Below are positions 17,258 to 32,900 of a stretch of DNA of 64,000 bases, piece after piece (position 1 is the stretch's first letter; each line of letters begins with the position of its first letter). A model generated the notes under the pieces. The model did no database searches. It was given only the letters and a program-made list of their open reading frames with translations, and was not told the DNA's origin. Source of the stretch: Amblyornis subalaris. Lineage: Eukaryota > Chordata > Aves > Passeriformes > Ptilonorhynchidae. The stretch spans positions 3,224,001-3,288,000 of the forward strand of contig JACAXG010000050.1 in the NCBI GenBank assembly GCA_018881555.1, read 5' to 3'. The position numbers and the translations under genes are program-made.

Positions 17258-20200
17258 GCTAAGTCAGAGCAGCGGTCAAAAATAAGGCAGTGGTGNGGCT
17301 CTCATTTTGCCCTTTCTATCATTTTATGTTGCTGACTTTTAATATTTACTCTTTACTCATGCTCTCTTTTTTGGCATTTTTAAACATGGGTCTGCTATGC
17401 ATGGTTAGGGTCTCGTTCATTTTTTGGGTGACACANTAATGGGGGGGAGTCAGTAACCATTTTGTTATGTATAACATCCCATTTTAAAGCCTTTCACATT
17501 TGCTAGTACTGTGGTTATTCACAGCCCAGTTTCAGCAGAATCTTTATTGAAATCCATTAAGTTCAACATGATTTAAGTAACTTTCTTAGCTCTCTCCATG
17601 GCTTTGATTGCTTTTGTCACTGTAATACTATCCAAAATGTGAGCGATAATGGCAAAAGAAAAAATCCTGGAAACAGGTGCTTNGTGGAAAGGGAAATTGA
17701 GGGTAAAGGGTACTGCCTACATCAGTGATTCTACTTATTAGTAATCACAGGAAATCCAGAAAGTATGAATGTGACATACATAACTAAGCTGAAACCTGGC
17801 GTGAGATTTGGCTCACTTCAGATACGGCAGTTCTGTGTCCTGGTTCTGAGCCTACCATGTGACTAACTTCACATATTCAGGGCATGTTACGCAAGATTCA
17901 TATCTTAAAAGCAAAAAGTGATAGTTTACGTCACTGGATGCAGTACTGATACAAGGCGCTTTGAGTCAACCAGAGGTTCTTCACAGACTTCTTTGTGTTC
18001 TCCTTTGCTGGTGTAGGACTGAAAACAATTTTCTCTGGACCATTTAATTCTCCTGTCAGGATATGCTTGCAGGTCTGCTAATTCATAAACCAGTAAATCT
18101 GATTTATAGTGCATGACATCACTAGTGCAAGATGGAAGAATAAAGTGAAGAGTTACTTTATATCATACTAGTATTAAAATTCATATGGCAGAGTTAACAC
18201 TATTTCTATTCAATTTTTACCCTCTCTTGCATTGGTAAGTTTAGCTGATGTTTACACAGCACAAAAAGTTGCCTGAGAAATGGATCAAAAATGGAATTTT
18301 CACAAAAAATATTCTATTTGTTTTGCATAAGCTTCATGTAAAATTAACAATTATGACAATGCAGCCTTTNGTTTTCTAGGTATAATGAGATCACTCTTAC
18401 TGCTGACATTTGGGTCAGTGAATATTGCATTGTTCATACATTCAAAATCCCAAAAGTTCTTAGTAACTGATCAGTCTGATATCCCACTCTATACAGACCG
18501 CAGAATTTCAAGCAGAAATTTTTGTCTCAAGCATCTAGTTTCTCATTGAGTTACAATGCATTGTCTGGAAAAGATCTGCATATTTTAGCCACCTTCTTCT
18601 AATGCCATACTAAAAAGTGTCTAGTGCTCAAAAGTACTTAATAAATAATTTTACTGAAGAATATTTACATTCTTTTTTTTTTTAAAGCTNTGAGATTTCA
18701 AAGTAAAAGACTGAGACTGACCTAACTTGTGAATAAACTGCAGCCAGCTGGCAGAACTGACCAGTTGCCAGAAAGACAACGTTTCTAAAGTGAATTAGGC
18801 ACTAGTTACTAACTGATCATTGTAGCTCCCAATTTACTNTGGGAATATGGAAATTCTTTGCCCAGAATGAAGAAACAGTAAGAACTAGTCTTGCTTGTGG
18901 CACCTTAAAGGTCAACGAGACACGTGCCCTAAAAGTTGTAATTGCTTCTGAACAAAAGAGAATTTTTAAATAACTCTAGTGAATAATGGATTTTCTGTGC
19001 AGAAGGGTGAGGCATCAGATTCACTCAAGATTTGAGGTTGATCTGCCTGCATCTCAGTAATAAACTTACATGAAAATCCTTCTCAAAGACTTCTGTAACA
19101 GTAAAAAGCACTTATAACACCATTGATAAAAAAAAAATCTACTGCCATTACACCGAAGAAGATAGAGGATTAAGCTCCAGATAGCAGAAATCCACATCAC
19201 TCAGAGAAAGGAACTGCCCCTCTGCTGAAGTCAGGAGAAGTTTTAGTTAAATCCAATTGAAAGAATTGGGGGTTTTAATCCAAAAAGTGCAGAAAACGCG
19301 GGAGTATAAACAAAGCTGATCAGAGAAGTGAAATACCATATGTGCCAAACTGCAGAGGGAATGATCATAAAGTGATATGAGCAGAAAAATAGTTAAAATT
19401 TCTTATGTTGAGGCAATAAGACTGAGAACAGAAGTGATTAAAATGATGTTGATTGATCATTCCTGAAAACTTAGGGATAATAGGAAATGTTGTTGTAAAA
19501 AAGATAAGCTAAATACTTTGCCTGCAGATTATGGAATTTTGAATAATGTTGTCAAAGGATAGGAGTTTGAAGAATTAATCTTTATGATTTAAAATAAATA
19601 TAGTAATAGTAGTAATAATAATAATAATNACAACAATATTAATAGAATTGTTAATCTGAAGTGCTGGCCAACATCTTAATTTTTTATCTAATCAGAAGGA
19701 GGAAATTTCTTTCAGAGAGAATTCAGCAATGANCTACATTTAGCAATGAAATTCATTGAGAGGCATCTTATTTCAGGAAATATCTCTTATTATATCACTT
19801 TTCAATTCCTCTACCATCAGTTTGGTATGCAAGCTGTAGATGCACGAAGCAGAAGAGCATGTTTTTCTTATGTCTTTCTCCTACCAGTATCACACATGAT
19901 ATTATTGACAACCAAACCATACTTGACTATATTGAATATTTGTGGTTTATGTTCATTCCTAGCTCCCTGTCATAGAAAGGCAAAGGTAAAAACTGTTCCT
20001 TATCTTTTCCAAGCTAGTTCCAGCTGGATATGAAGATTCTGGTCATATCTTCAAGCTGTCCTTCCAGCTGATGAAACTCTTTTTTTCACCAGTAATCACA
20101 TATGACTGACACACTCCAGTGCTACATTTGATGTACTACCTCAAATCTTGATTCAACTCGTTCCTCCTTCCTATTCTTGTGTTTCATATTCTGATCAGCA

Positions 20201-22262
20201 GTCAAACAGAAAACCTCATAAACTGAATTCTCAATTCCTTTTTGATAGTCTTATCCATATGGAGTGTTGTTGAAGTCAGAGAGAGGTATGGAAGAAATGA
20301 TCGTTTAATCATTTATAATTAAAATTCTTCAATTTCCACTAGTTTCTTATCATTGCAGGAAAATCAGAATGGAAAATTTCAATGTTTTCATGCCCTTTGG
20401 CAGCACTCGAGGGATACATTTCGAGGCTTATTAGGCATATGAGAAACACCTTCTAGTTTTATTTTCATTTTTTTAGAAATGAACCAGAAAAAGTACATGA
20501 CAATATCACTTTATTTTTTATGTGTTTCTCTCTTTAATACCAATTTAATCCTTCTTTATTCCCCATTGCAGATGATCTTGAATCTGGATAATCCAGGTAC
20601 CTAATGTGTTGCTCTTGAGGTGTCTGCTGTGTAGTTATATAAGCCTCATATAAGACAAGATGTTAAAGATATTACCCGGGGAGAAGAAGAGGTTGCACAT
20701 TGTCTTAGAGAATAATGGNATATAATAATTGAAACTCACTGAAAGATTATAATGACTAAATACTANAATGGCAAACTGGGATCCCATCCTACTTTATGGT
20801 TAAACAGATTTCAGATCGCTTCTGATAACCACCATGTATTTTGTTCAGACACCACAGTTTAACAAAATTTAAAACCACAGCATTTTCATCTGGCACCAGA
20901 CATTCATTGCTTCTGAAAAATCTCATTGATCCTGCTCATGCAAAAGCCTGTCTCATAAAATATGTATGTCCTTTTAATGTTAACTTGATGTGTAGAGTCT
21001 CCAGTGGGGGCTTCACATCAGTTCTGAGTGTGTTTCTATGTGTTGCACAGGTTGCTTTCCCAATAAGGATGGTCACCTGAGAAGGGAATAAGTGGCTGCA
21101 AGACTTTCACAGTGAAATACATCACTGAGCTGAACAGCAGGAGAAAATATAGCTAAGCCAAATGCTTCAGCAAGAGGGTCTCCAATTATACTCTCCAGAG
21201 GGGATTTTAGAGGTGAGCCATACCATGTTACAAATAAAATTCAGAGTTTACACAGAACAGCAGCCTATTAAAAAAAAATCCTCCCATTGGTATCATNGAA
21301 AACAAAGCTCGCTTGGGAAACTAGAGCCTCGGGGGAAAAGAGCTCCAGACACAGCAGTGCAGCAATCCTTCATTACATCAGCCAGGGACTTGACTCCTGA
21401 GCTCTCAAGGTGTTTTAGATATTGAGGAATTATTTAATTCCACCAGAATGGCTCAACTTTTCCTGTGGGCAGAATGTCACAGCTGAGATGCACAGCTGGC
21501 AGATGCACAAAACTGAGTTAAGCCACAGTCATATTGTTGGTGACCAGTGTGCCTCGACAAATTTTTTTGCCAAGTGCTGGGTTTTCCCTGACAANTGGCT
21601 TTACAGAAGGATCAGTTTATTGAGCCGTTACTGCTGCATTTCCACTGTGTCCTCACAATCAGATAGTATCATTGTACATCACACATTCCTCAAGTGTGTG
21701 GACATGAGAGTCCTCTGACACTAGAACACATTTCTCAAATATTGCCACATAGTCATATAGTAGACTCCTGACGTGACCTGCTTGTAAGAGTGGAAGGAGT
21801 TTTGCACACCCAGAAGTTTTTTAAAAGCATTTTCTTTCCTCTCTGGTGAGTCAGAAACCCTCTGACCCTTCCCTTTAGAGAGAGAAGCAGTGTTACCAGC
21901 TCTCCAAGTGTTTCAGCTACAGAGTTTCTCTGTATGTTTCTTATGTTGGTGACAGATGTAGGAGGAATTCTTCTTATCAGGTAGCAATTTACTTCTAATT
22001 ATAAAACATCTTTTTGGATAATTTGATTAGCTTTCAATTTGCCTATGTTTGCAAGCTAACTTCTTTCAGATTTCCAGCACTGTGTATTACATAGGAGATT
22101 ATTCATAAAAACTGTTAATTTAGTGAGGNTTAGAAGGAATGAATAATTACAAGGGTGATACATTCTGCAGAGATAGATAAATCATTATACAAATTCTAAC
22201 TCTGCATTTACACAGAGTCTGCCCCAAATTCTAAAGTAAATCTTCATTAAATTATTACCCAT
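17258..22262. other. Intergenic, AT-rich
   Basis: Five kilobases without a gene I can support. It holds an (ATA/TAG)n microsatellite at 19604-19640. Weak open frames at 19746-20033 and 21162-21718 lack splice sites in agreement or any family resemblance. Confidence 0.5.
19604..19640. repeat. Imperfect (TAA)n microsatellite
   Basis: Runs of TAGTAATAG then AATAATAAT, degenerating into ACAACAATATT, with one ambiguous base. Confidence 0.75.
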
Positions 22263-22378
22263 TTTCATAGAATCACAGAATCATAAAATTTGCTGAGTTG
22301 GAAAGGACCCATCAGTATCACTGAGTCCAACTCCTGGTTCTGTGCAGGAGGTGCCATGAATTACACCAGGTGCCNTTT
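22263..22378 (-). mobile_element. CR1 LINE 3' fragment
   Basis: Begins TTCATAGAATCACAGAATCA and continues GAGTTGGAAAGGACCCATCA and GAGTCCAACTCCTGGTTCTG, the reverse complement of a CR1 3' end. About 115 bases remain. It is the last CR1 piece I can recognise before the end of the window. Confidence 0.82.
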
Positions 22379-24755
22379 TCTTAAAAAAATATCTCCTAAC
22401 ATCCTGATGCAAAAGCCTAATCTTGTCTATAATTATACCAGTGAAATTTAAACCAAGCTAAAATCCGAGAAGAATAATTCACTGTTCTGTAGTCTCCTGA
22501 TATCCTACTATTCCAAGGCTTGTATTTGCCCATCCCACTATTTACACAACTGTTTTGCAACTTCAGCACCAGTCTGGTTTTAAATACCCTTTCCCTACCT
22601 GCAATTTATTCTATTAAAGCTCTTCCATTTCATATTTTCCACTCACCTCCCCTAAATGATACTGGATGCCCACCCATAACAACGANCCCATAGGATTTAA
22701 TCAGATTACAGAAAACAAATATGAATTTGGGAACCACATCAGAAGGAGGACCACTATGGAGGCATCAGACAGCACTCTGACAAACAGGATCTGCTGGGTG
22801 GCTGGNTAGTGTAGGGCACATATGAAAAGTTTTGAGGTGGACTTAACTGTAGCATCAGCCAGACATATATTCTGTTTTGTAGAGCGAAAGAGATTAATTT
22901 TCTTGTTATCTATTCTCCTAATTATTCCAGTTCATTGAGCAAACTCCATATTTAATGATCTCCTAGAGATTAATAAGAGTATGTTCAGTGAAATACTAGC
23001 TCTGGCCTGGGGGTGCCATAGCTACATTAGCATCAAGTTCCACCAGGGCTTGTTATTTTCTTAACAGTTCAATTTATTCTGGGCACAGCACAACTCTGCT
23101 TTTGCTCCTGCTTTTATCTCCATGACTAACTTGGCTGTCTTTCAGCATTACTGGACTGCAAAGTTCAAACAGACCCTAAGTTCTTCTACAATTCTGCTGC
23201 CTTATTAATAAGATGTGCAAACAGAGGATCCCACCTTTTCCTTCCCTCACAACTTCTCCTTCACCCAGCAGGAAGAGGACTCTATGGGTTTCTCTTAATG
23301 TGCTTCCACCTTCTCCATTTCCCTTCATCTACTGAATTCTGAATGGCTCAGGCTGTGCTCAATTTGTGCACAAAGCAAACCACCATGGCTTGAAAAACAT
23401 CACAGATCATTCCCAGGCACAGAATAAGGAAGCCATAATGAGGCAGTATGGGATGAATGCAATAGGTGGAGATGCTTCAGGACAGCTATGAAAGAATAAT
23501 TTGACTGCTCCAAATCATCTACAATTGTAGTCAATTTCTATGCACTGTACATACCGAGTCCCTTAGGAAACTGGTGTCCTTAGACTAAAATTGAGCCTTT
23601 GTCAATANCGCCTCAGTAAGGCAATGTATCTCCTTTTGCTTTGACTATTTTTATTTTATATGGATACCTCTTTATATGGATATTTTATTTTAATGTATAC
23701 CTTTCTTTACAGAATTCAGTTATAATTCTTGCATGGTCAACCCTGAAACAAGACTAGTGTTGACAGACCTCAAATCTCATTGGCACATCACTCAGAACCC
23801 TTGGACATGGTTTTGTAACCATCTGGGGTGGAAGCCAGCTCTAACTAAATAAAAGATTAGCTGTTGGCAATTGTCCCTATAATTTGAAATCTCTTGCTAA
23901 ATTGAAGTCTGTTGTGCTTTTGTTTGTTTTGCTAAATCTTTCAGCCTAGCTGCAACAGCTCTCAGACTATGAGGCTGAGAGAATTTCTTTTGATCTGTTG
24001 TGTGACAGTTAATCTTGAATGAAAAATAAAAACAAGAAAAAAAACCTGGAGGATTTTTTGTGTGTTTTTTTCTGGAGCATGGAGAAAATATCTCATAAAT
24101 GTTTTGACTTATGTCTTCACATGTCAGCAAAACCAGCAGTAGGAAATTTCTCCCCACATGGCTGTGAGCATGCAAGGCACCAGCTATGTAAACTCCAAGT
24201 CTTATTTAGGTAATTGGCAAAATGGAGTATTTACCGAATTCCCCAGCCAGTGGGAAAAATCCAGAAGAACCCAGTTTAAATTCTGTTTACTTTATTTCAG
24301 AGGTCATCTTCCGAGCTGTTGGTCCTTTACAGTTCCGTTCAGTTCAGAGGAAAAATGAAGGCAAATACACAAAATGTAATAGCACTGCAGATGTCAGGGT
24401 GGTGGCCACACGATCTCTAGCAATTGTTACTAGGGCTGAGCTGATCTTCAGTCAAATCACATTGNCAGACAGAATGTGCATCTCTCAGTCTCCTTGCTAC
24501 CCTGACTGCAGCTTAAATGCATGACCTTACACCACCTTTTCCAAGAGCTAAGAAAACACCTTTCATCTTGCAGCAGGCTCAATATAAAGATGTGTGCAGG
24601 TCTGTGACTGCAGAGGTAGCTTCCTGCAGCCACTCAGTCACCCCACGGTCACTTGTCTGTATTGAATGGCTTACCTACACAGTAAATTTTTTCTGGAGCA
24701 GAGGTTTCTCATTGACTTTCTGCATGAACACCTTAGTAGAGATTGTCTATATATT

Positions 24756-24783
24756 TAATCTAATTTTAAATTAAATTAGGTTA
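24756..24783. repeat. 11-bp inverted repeat, AT-rich
   Basis: TAATCTAATTT and AAATTAGGTTA flank a 6-base centre with one G-T-type mismatch. It is probably a chance palindrome in AT-rich DNA. Confidence 0.4.
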
Positions 24784-26916
24784 AAGTAATTTGGATTATA
24801 TTATATGAATTCTACTAGATCAACCTAACTTTTAAAAAGCTGCTTCTAGCTTAAAAAACTGAAACATGGATTTAGAAATCATTCTTCTTCAAATGCTGCT
24901 CAGAGAATGACTGTCATCACTGTTGACCTTCTACTGCTGTTCTGTAAAATAAAGGCACAGGTTGTCATATGTTGGTGAAAAAACTCATACGTTAAAAAAA
25001 ACCAACTCATTTTTCTCATCAGCATAACTCATATCGGTGAGAAAAACCTATTCTCCTTACACTAACCTTCTTACAAGTATTTTTCTATATAGAAAAAAAT
25101 TGAACACAGAATTCACACTTTTTCAGCCAATAGGGCTCATACCATAATAAGGATTTTGCTCGGGAGTCTGATTTAAAAATTAAAGGTATGATGTTTCCAT
25201 GAAACTCTTTCTGTAGAGGAAACATAAAGCTACTGTACCTCCCATATATAGTGTATTTATGAATTTATGTCTTTCTTTTAAGCGACATAAGAATTTTTGA
25301 AGTATAGTCAGCACAGCAATGTGTACAGGGATGTTTATGCACACTCCCTGCCTTGCGGGTGTGAATTACAGACTAGTGGCTTTTTCTGTGATGGAGTATT
25401 TACAGCTGTTCCTTGTGGTACTAATAGTTGAAGCTCGATTNCCTGCAGGAACCATGATAAACGACCGAAAAAAAAAAGTAACAGCAGGAGCATCAATTTG
25501 ACATGTAGGTAAGAGGGAGATTTGAGTTGTGCCATATTCTGGCATATTTTCCAAAAGGAAATATTAGGCACAGGAAAATGATTTAATGGTTTCTGAAGAC
25601 CAAAGGCTGCTCAAATAGACAAGGAAGGAGTAGAAAACACTCAAACTGTTCTTTCTTCATGCCATTCCTCATAATCTGTCATATGCCTTCAGTGAAATTT
25701 AGTAGAATCCTTCTTTTCTGGGGGATGTTTGTGAGTTGTAACAATAAAGTCCTTGGGACTTTGGCATTGTAATTTGCTGCCATTACAGNAACAGGGATAT
25801 TATAAAATAAGCTCCCAAGAGATTTCCATGCCTCTAGACAAGAGGACATGAAAGAAAGGNGACAAGAAATTATATATAAAACTTACGAGAAAAATTGATT
25901 TTTCTCTCAAACCATCAGCAAAATAGGGTTTGATGCTGTTCCAGATAAAATCTGTGGGAGTTTTGTCACTGATATGAACAGAAGCAGAATCAAGCACAGT
26001 TTGTCATGGAGATTAGTATGCAAAAAACAAGAGATGTGAGCAGCAAAAATCTCCTACAATCCCTTATGAAAAATCCTTTCCTGGCTCTTGAATGCATTTG
26101 TTGTTGTTGCCACTTTCCTACATGAAAAAGGGAAGAGCTGAACGTCAGAAGGATGATATTATTTGTAATCTCTAAAGGCTATCATTCTGCTTTCAGTAAG
26201 ACAGATTTGACTGTTTTCCTCACTTCAGGAAGTTAGATGTCCCAGAAAGGCTTTGCTTGCAAATTATNCTCTTGGCTAAGACAAAGGTAAAACAGCTGAG
26301 TGCCAAGTCAGATTAACTGTTTCAAAGGGCTGGAGACCAGATCGTCAGGCTCTTACTCACATAGGAAAGTCTGGGGAAGGACTTTTTTCATGCTTAAGAT
26401 TGAAGGATTAGGCTGCAAAAGAAGGAAACTAATCCCAAGGGCCAGCAATTATTTCCCAGTGTTTTTAAGTTAATAATTAAAAAGAAAATTGAATNCTTCT
26501 CACTGAATGGCACAGACAACTTCAAGGCAGTCAGAGTCAGGGGATGTTAGAGCACTTAGGTTATTTATACTTTNCAGCAAGGGATTATTAACCTGGAAAG
26601 AGAGGAGATTTTTTATAAAACCGTTCATGGAAAATGGCCTGTATCATTATACTCATGCAGCAGAAAGGGAAAGAAGGCACAGGGATATAAACAAGGTTTT
26701 CAACGTTAAACCATAGGGGACTGACTCTGTTACAGTACTATGGATGCCAGAGCATGTCTCCAAACTTGCAGTCCATCGTGTATGAGCAGGAATTGGATGC
26801 AGTACACCCTGCCCATTAGACATACTTTTGGTATATCCAGTGCATTGAAAGAAAAATCCCAGAACTAGGGGAAATAGAGGCTGACAAGGTACTACATTTC
26901 AGGAAGAAGGGGGGCT

Positions 26917-26938
26917 TGTGTGTGTGTGTGTGTGTGTG
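26917..26938. repeat. (TG)n microsatellite
   Basis: Eleven TG units following a GGGGC run. Confidence 0.88.
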
Positions 26939-29900
26939 CTTCCAAAGGAGTCATCATTATTGTGCAGATGAACATGGCATCTTCTCCCTCACAAACAAAG
27001 CCATTAGAACCCTCAAGTTTGATGTGCAACCCTCAAAGTGGAGAGGTTGGTTCTGCAGTGAACACACAACACCAACATAAAAAAAATCATTGTTCAGCTA
27101 TGAGAGCAGATTTTGTCATCCGTGTTTTAATCAAGTTACAAGCCAAGACATATGTCTTATGGCTTTGGCTGTTTCCCAGGTCTGTGGCAGATATTCTATA
27201 CAGATTTACAAGGCACTTTGCCATTGTTCTGTCCATTTCTCACATTTTATATTTCTATATATCATCTTGATTTCAGTTAAGTTTCTGCTGTCCATATATG
27301 ATGCTTCTTGCATTCTCAGAAAGAAAAGAATAAAGTGCAATTTCAAAACAAAAGACAGAGAAGAAGACAGGAAGAGAAGTGTTTGCAGGGATAATAGACC
27401 CAACCTTAAAGAGAGAGAAAGAATAACCATTATTATTAAAGTTTGGAAACCAGTAAAACATTCCCCACATTTCTCAATTCTGTACAATAATGAAATAAAT
27501 CTAAGATCAGAAAGTTCTGTAAAAGATGTGAGAACAAGTTACTATTAGACTTAAAATGGTTGTTTTTTCGCCCTTATAGAAACACAGTACATTAGTTTTG
27601 AAACTCTTGCAGAGTTTTTTTTAATCNCAAAAATTAGACAGCCCTTTTGAGTTGTTTCTAAAGTGAAGAAAAGTGTCTAAGTATCAGTTAGGTCCATTAC
27701 TTAGTTTTCCAGGTTGAACACTGATGTTTATTGTTCCTCCACCCTCAGGGCTCTCATCTGTAGGGTCTCCCAGTGCTCCACAGTTCCTTCATACTGGGAA
27801 CCCTTCCTGAGAAAGGACTGAATGAGCTGCTGAAGTAACATCTGCTGTGGTACCAGTAGCATGGGGAGAACACCCAGCTGTGAATGAAATGCAAAAGCTA
27901 CTCAAAGCACCACCTGCCAACTCTTNTGCCAGCTCTAGGAACACAATGAATTGATGAGAAGCGACTTGCTGAGCTTAAAAGTGCAAAGACGACTGAGGTG
28001 AGTTTGCAAGAAAGAAGCAAAGATTGCAGAATTTGGCCGTATTGTAGAAGGTAGCTGCTTTGGAAGATAATGGATACTATGAGGGGACTAACAGAGTGTA
28101 CCTCACAGATTTTTTTTTCAGTGACGCTACTAGTTATTAACAATAATCCACTGATTATGATTATGAATATTATTTTTTCGAGTCATTATTTTTAAAAACT
28201 GCAACCTGAAATTCCTAGTCTTATTATCTCCACATATGCAACAGCAGATACTGAATATATTATATTTAGAATGCTCCGCCTCACCAAACCCATAAAAAAT
28301 CTCATGAGTCTGTGGTGCAACAGTAATCTCTCTCTGTGTACCTTTATTTCTATAGTGTTGACATTTTAATAGGAATGTAAGTTATGTGGTCAACAGAGAT
28401 TTTTAAAGTTAGTGTACAGGTGCAGGCCTAGATTTCCACTGCTTTGCATTGTAAGTTTTTCTCACCATATTCAGCTAGAGAAATANATCTACTTTTTTTT
28501 AATTTCCAATTTTAATGTTATTTTATCAGTTAATCCCCTGAGTTTCTTCTATACCAGAAATTTACCATTTCTACTCTCTATCCCAGGTGATAATTGGGAG
28601 NGAAGGGTAAGCCTTTCCTTTGTGCTTGAATTCAGCATAAATAAGAAAAAAACACCCCCTCCCCCCCCCAAAAAAAACCACCAACAAATAAACAAACCCA
28701 GAGAAAAGCAAACAGCAGGATGACTCATCTTACTAAGGATAAATGTTCTACTAGAAATACTGTGTGGGTAGATCAGATCTGCTGCNGTGGGTCTATGGTG
28801 CATTGAATAAAAAAACAACCAAGCAAAAATACCCCTTTTGGCCCCTGATTCANGATGTTACAAGAAAAAATACAATAGTAGTCAGATAGCACAATGAAAG
28901 AAAACAAAGTCAAGACTATCTCAAATTTTGGAAAAAAACTGATTAGTGAAGTGGCCCATGACTGGTGGTGCTGGTTTTCACAGAGCAGCAACCATGAATT
29001 TCCTACTGACCCCTCCTGAGGCCTGGCACTGACAGTACAGAGAATAAAAGCTAGGCACGCACAAACTATTCACAAAGAATCTTTTAGTGTCTTATGGAGA
29101 AAAATATAAGACCAACAATAAAATATAAAACATCAGTTAAACTGAAGTTTAACTAATGTAACTCCGAATGAGCTGTAAGTTATTTCTCACTCAGCATCTC
29201 TCAGCTATCAATGTGTCACAGAGACTTCTAAAATTTCTGAATTTCTAAAGCATTTTTTTGGCATATCAGACATTCTCCCCACTTCTGATCTTTCAAGGAA
29301 AGGGGTCTTCTGANGAAGCCAGGGAAGGAATCAGCTATAAAAGAAGCCATGAAAACAAGGTGAAGAGCTGTTTAATGCTGCTCCAGTGCTTGAAAGGGAA
29401 AGGATAATTTGAAAGTTTTTCCTTTTCAGATNTATTGTTTACATTTTCTGCTACAAACTGCTTGTCATGAATGAGTTGGGTTTTTATTGTTCCATGGACA
29501 CAATGAACAGTGAAAGTGTTCTACATCTTAAAATAATTTTATCATTCAAGACCATCAGCTCCAAAAAGAATCAAATAATCTGATTGCCAAATTCTGCTAC
29601 CTTCCATACTGCCTCTATTTATCAGAAGCTTTTCTCACCCTACAAAAACCTTCATAAATCTAGCCAACAACAACTGTTAAATATTTTATGGGGTTTCAGT
29701 AATAAAAAATATTCTACATCTGCCTTAAATTTTTTTTTAAGGGCTCATGATCAATCAGACTCGGGTACCTGTGAGCTCAGAGACTGCCATCAATGGTAGA
29801 ACACCTAATATATGTACTGAGTTTCATAATAGACCTCTAAATAGATTCAACAATGCNTTAAGTTGTTTAAATATTCATACCTGTTCCCCTACAAGCAAGA

Positions 29901-32900
29901 TTTAATACNTTTAGTTTGAAGGGATAGTGAAATTTATAAACTCTATCCCAACCTCAAGCAACATGCCATTATCATGTCCTCCTAAGGTAATGTTAGCAGC
30001 TCCATGCTATCATTCTGCAAGATGTATTAGCCAGATGTAAGTTAATTATAGGCTTGAAGAAAATTTATTACATGCTAGAAAGCTTCGCATGAAGTGTTGC
30101 TTGGAGAAGTAAAACNAAAANGAAAGAAAAAAGAAAGNGGAGATAGCATAAGTAAATGTTAGNCCTTGGGCATTGAATCTACATTTATGAGATCCTCTAC
30201 GATTTACTGCTCCAGCTTGTGTTCCTAAAAATACCTTGGGCTTGTTTCAGCTAAAATACACTATAGTGCTTATAACATTAATTTGTTTGAGGTGCCCCTT
30301 ACTCTGTGACTATTCANGTAGAAAAGTGAGTGTCCCACAGCAAAACTCAAGTCATAGTCATGGCTTAGATACATCCCAAGGCAGCTAGAAAACCCATATG
30401 TGTACAATCCGTTACCCATCCCCATTCATCAAAATCTGCCCTAAGTCACCATCACAACCACAGTTGCCTGGTTTTCTCACTCGGTACCTGATTTTCGAGT
30501 CAGGGTTACAAGATGCCCTTGCAAGAAGGAGGAATCTGGCCCTGGGCACTTTCAGCCCTGGATACTCAATACTAGAGTAGCCACACAGTCCTCTGGATGA
30601 TGGCTCAGGGGCAGAAAGTTCTGGATAACACTGATCATTTATTCCTATTTTATTGCCACCTCTGCTGTCAGTAATGGTGTGTTAACAAGACTGCTTATAA
30701 ATCAGAAGCAAAGGCAGCAGATCAGTAGCTGACCTAGACTAAGATCTCTTGCGTGCAAGCACAACAGGCCTTCCCATCTTTTGCCACTTTGGTATTCCCA
30801 GGCAATTAGTAACTGTTGGTGAATGTTGACTCCAGTGGACCACATCAGTATGATATGGGGGAATAATTCCACTATTCCTATGCTATTTATAGCTTCAGAG
30901 ATCNTGTCTTCTTGGCTCAGTGACAACTCATGACCTATAATAAGAGGCAGCAATTTTTAACGTAATTTCTTGTCATCCATATGCTCTCTCTTCAGAGCAA
31001 GTGGAAATGGAATGGATTTAACAGTGATATATGTAGAAAAGATGAACAAGTAAAATGAAAAAGAGGTTTTGTCAGCATATTTTAAGTTGACAGGAAAGCA
31101 CTGACTTAGAGAATTACTGCAAAACATTCTATAAACAAACACCAAAGAAACAAGAATTTTGAACATTTTTATATCATTCTAAATTTTAAAGGGAGTGGTT
31201 CTAACTGAACAAGGTAGAAACTCCAAATGGCGGTTAAATANGAAAAATAATCAGCAAAGATAAGCACTATTTTCCATAACACTCACATCAACCGCGTTGA
31301 GTTACATTTTTGGTGCGACTTGGTTTTTACCAGTTCTCATAAATANATAAGAAAACCAGGGTTAGAATTTGAAAAAGCATTTGTATAATCAGAAAAAGAA
31401 TCTCTTATTCAAGTGAATGGAGGGGGATAAGCTAGTTTCAGAAACCAGTATGTGAACACAGAGAAAAAGAAATGGAAAGCACTTACTCAGAAAAAGGATG
31501 CAAGTGACAGAGAGTGTTAGAAGTTGGAGAACTCTCTTCTGAGACAGCTATTTGAAAAAGACTGTAAAGTGGCAAGCACTACTGATATTCCCAAAAGATT
31601 TTTTTTCCATGAGTAATTTTTATAAACTGTGAACTGATGTTGCTAGAGCGAAATCATAAGGAGAACAATTTTGAAAGTGGTATCATGGGAACTACATACG
31701 TAAATCTTGTTGTTTGCTAACAGGATTTGCGAACAGAAGTCCCCATACACTGCGCTACAGATTGGGCTCNGAGAGGATTAAAACAGGCTGAATTTTTCTT
31801 TTTCAAACCTTTTTATTTTTATTCCCTTTGTTCCTCCTCTGTATTCAAGATGACACCCTCTGCACAACTAGAGGGAGCTGGATTGTAATGAGGTCCTTGT
31901 GAGCTGCAGTTTGTAGGTTGTAGGAAGTCAGAGAGTTATTCTGAAGCCCTGTTGATTCAATAAAGAAAAACAGAAGGATCCATGACTATCAATTACCAGT
32001 TTAAAAAGGACAGTCTAGAACAAGGTGAAGCAAGGATGAGAAAAGGAGTTTGACCTGGATCTCCATCTGAGTCCCTGGCAGAGCAAAAATGTCCTCCCTG
32101 CTCAGGAGCACAGTGACAGAAGGAGGAAGGAAGGGATGTGAAAAGGGTTCCTTCCAACAAATGCCCCAGCACCAAGTGTGTGCACATGGGTAGGGATGGC
32201 TACATCCACACCTGATTGCAGAAATGTGCCTGTTCATTGCCTTGTAAAGAAAATACAAACCACTTGGGAATTATTTAGCAATTCTTCAGTGATCTACCTG
32301 GTATTAAAGAAAATATAAGACATCCATCATTAGGCCTGAGTGCCCTACAACATTTGAAAAATGCGTTTTATAAATCAAGACTTGAAGGAGAAGGTAGAAT
32401 TTACTCATCTGCCAAAGGCCAGTGCAAAGTCAACATACCATTTACTTTCTCTAAATGAGTTTAATGGACCTCTACAGTTGAATGCTGGCCTTTCCCAAAA
32501 AGATGAGCTTCAAGATCATTCAAATGGAAAATAATCACCTTAAAAATGAGTATTCTAATAGAGGAGAAGGAGAAGTTTCTTGANAGAGTGAAATATATAA
32601 AAAAACCCCACCTCATATTAGTGAAATAAATGTCTGCAGAGAGTTAGAAAGAGAGGCAGCATATTTTTTGCAGCATCACATCCAGGAAATTGAATGTTAG
32701 CTTGAAAGAGATGCTATATTCTAAGCAGAAAGAGTCCTGTATATTTTAAAAAGTAAGGCAACCTAAACATATTAAACTCCTTTGAAATGTAATTTAGTAT
32801 NTCTTCAGTAATTCCAGAGGAAATAAAAGATTTATTTTAAATTCTCTTTCTAAATACCTTCTAGCAGTTGATGGTTGCTTGAAGAGGAAAGAAGCAGAAA

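Noticed and set aside
27090..27548. 152-codon + strand frame
   Set aside because: AT-rich, overlapping frames on both strands, no known domain and no splice or promoter support.
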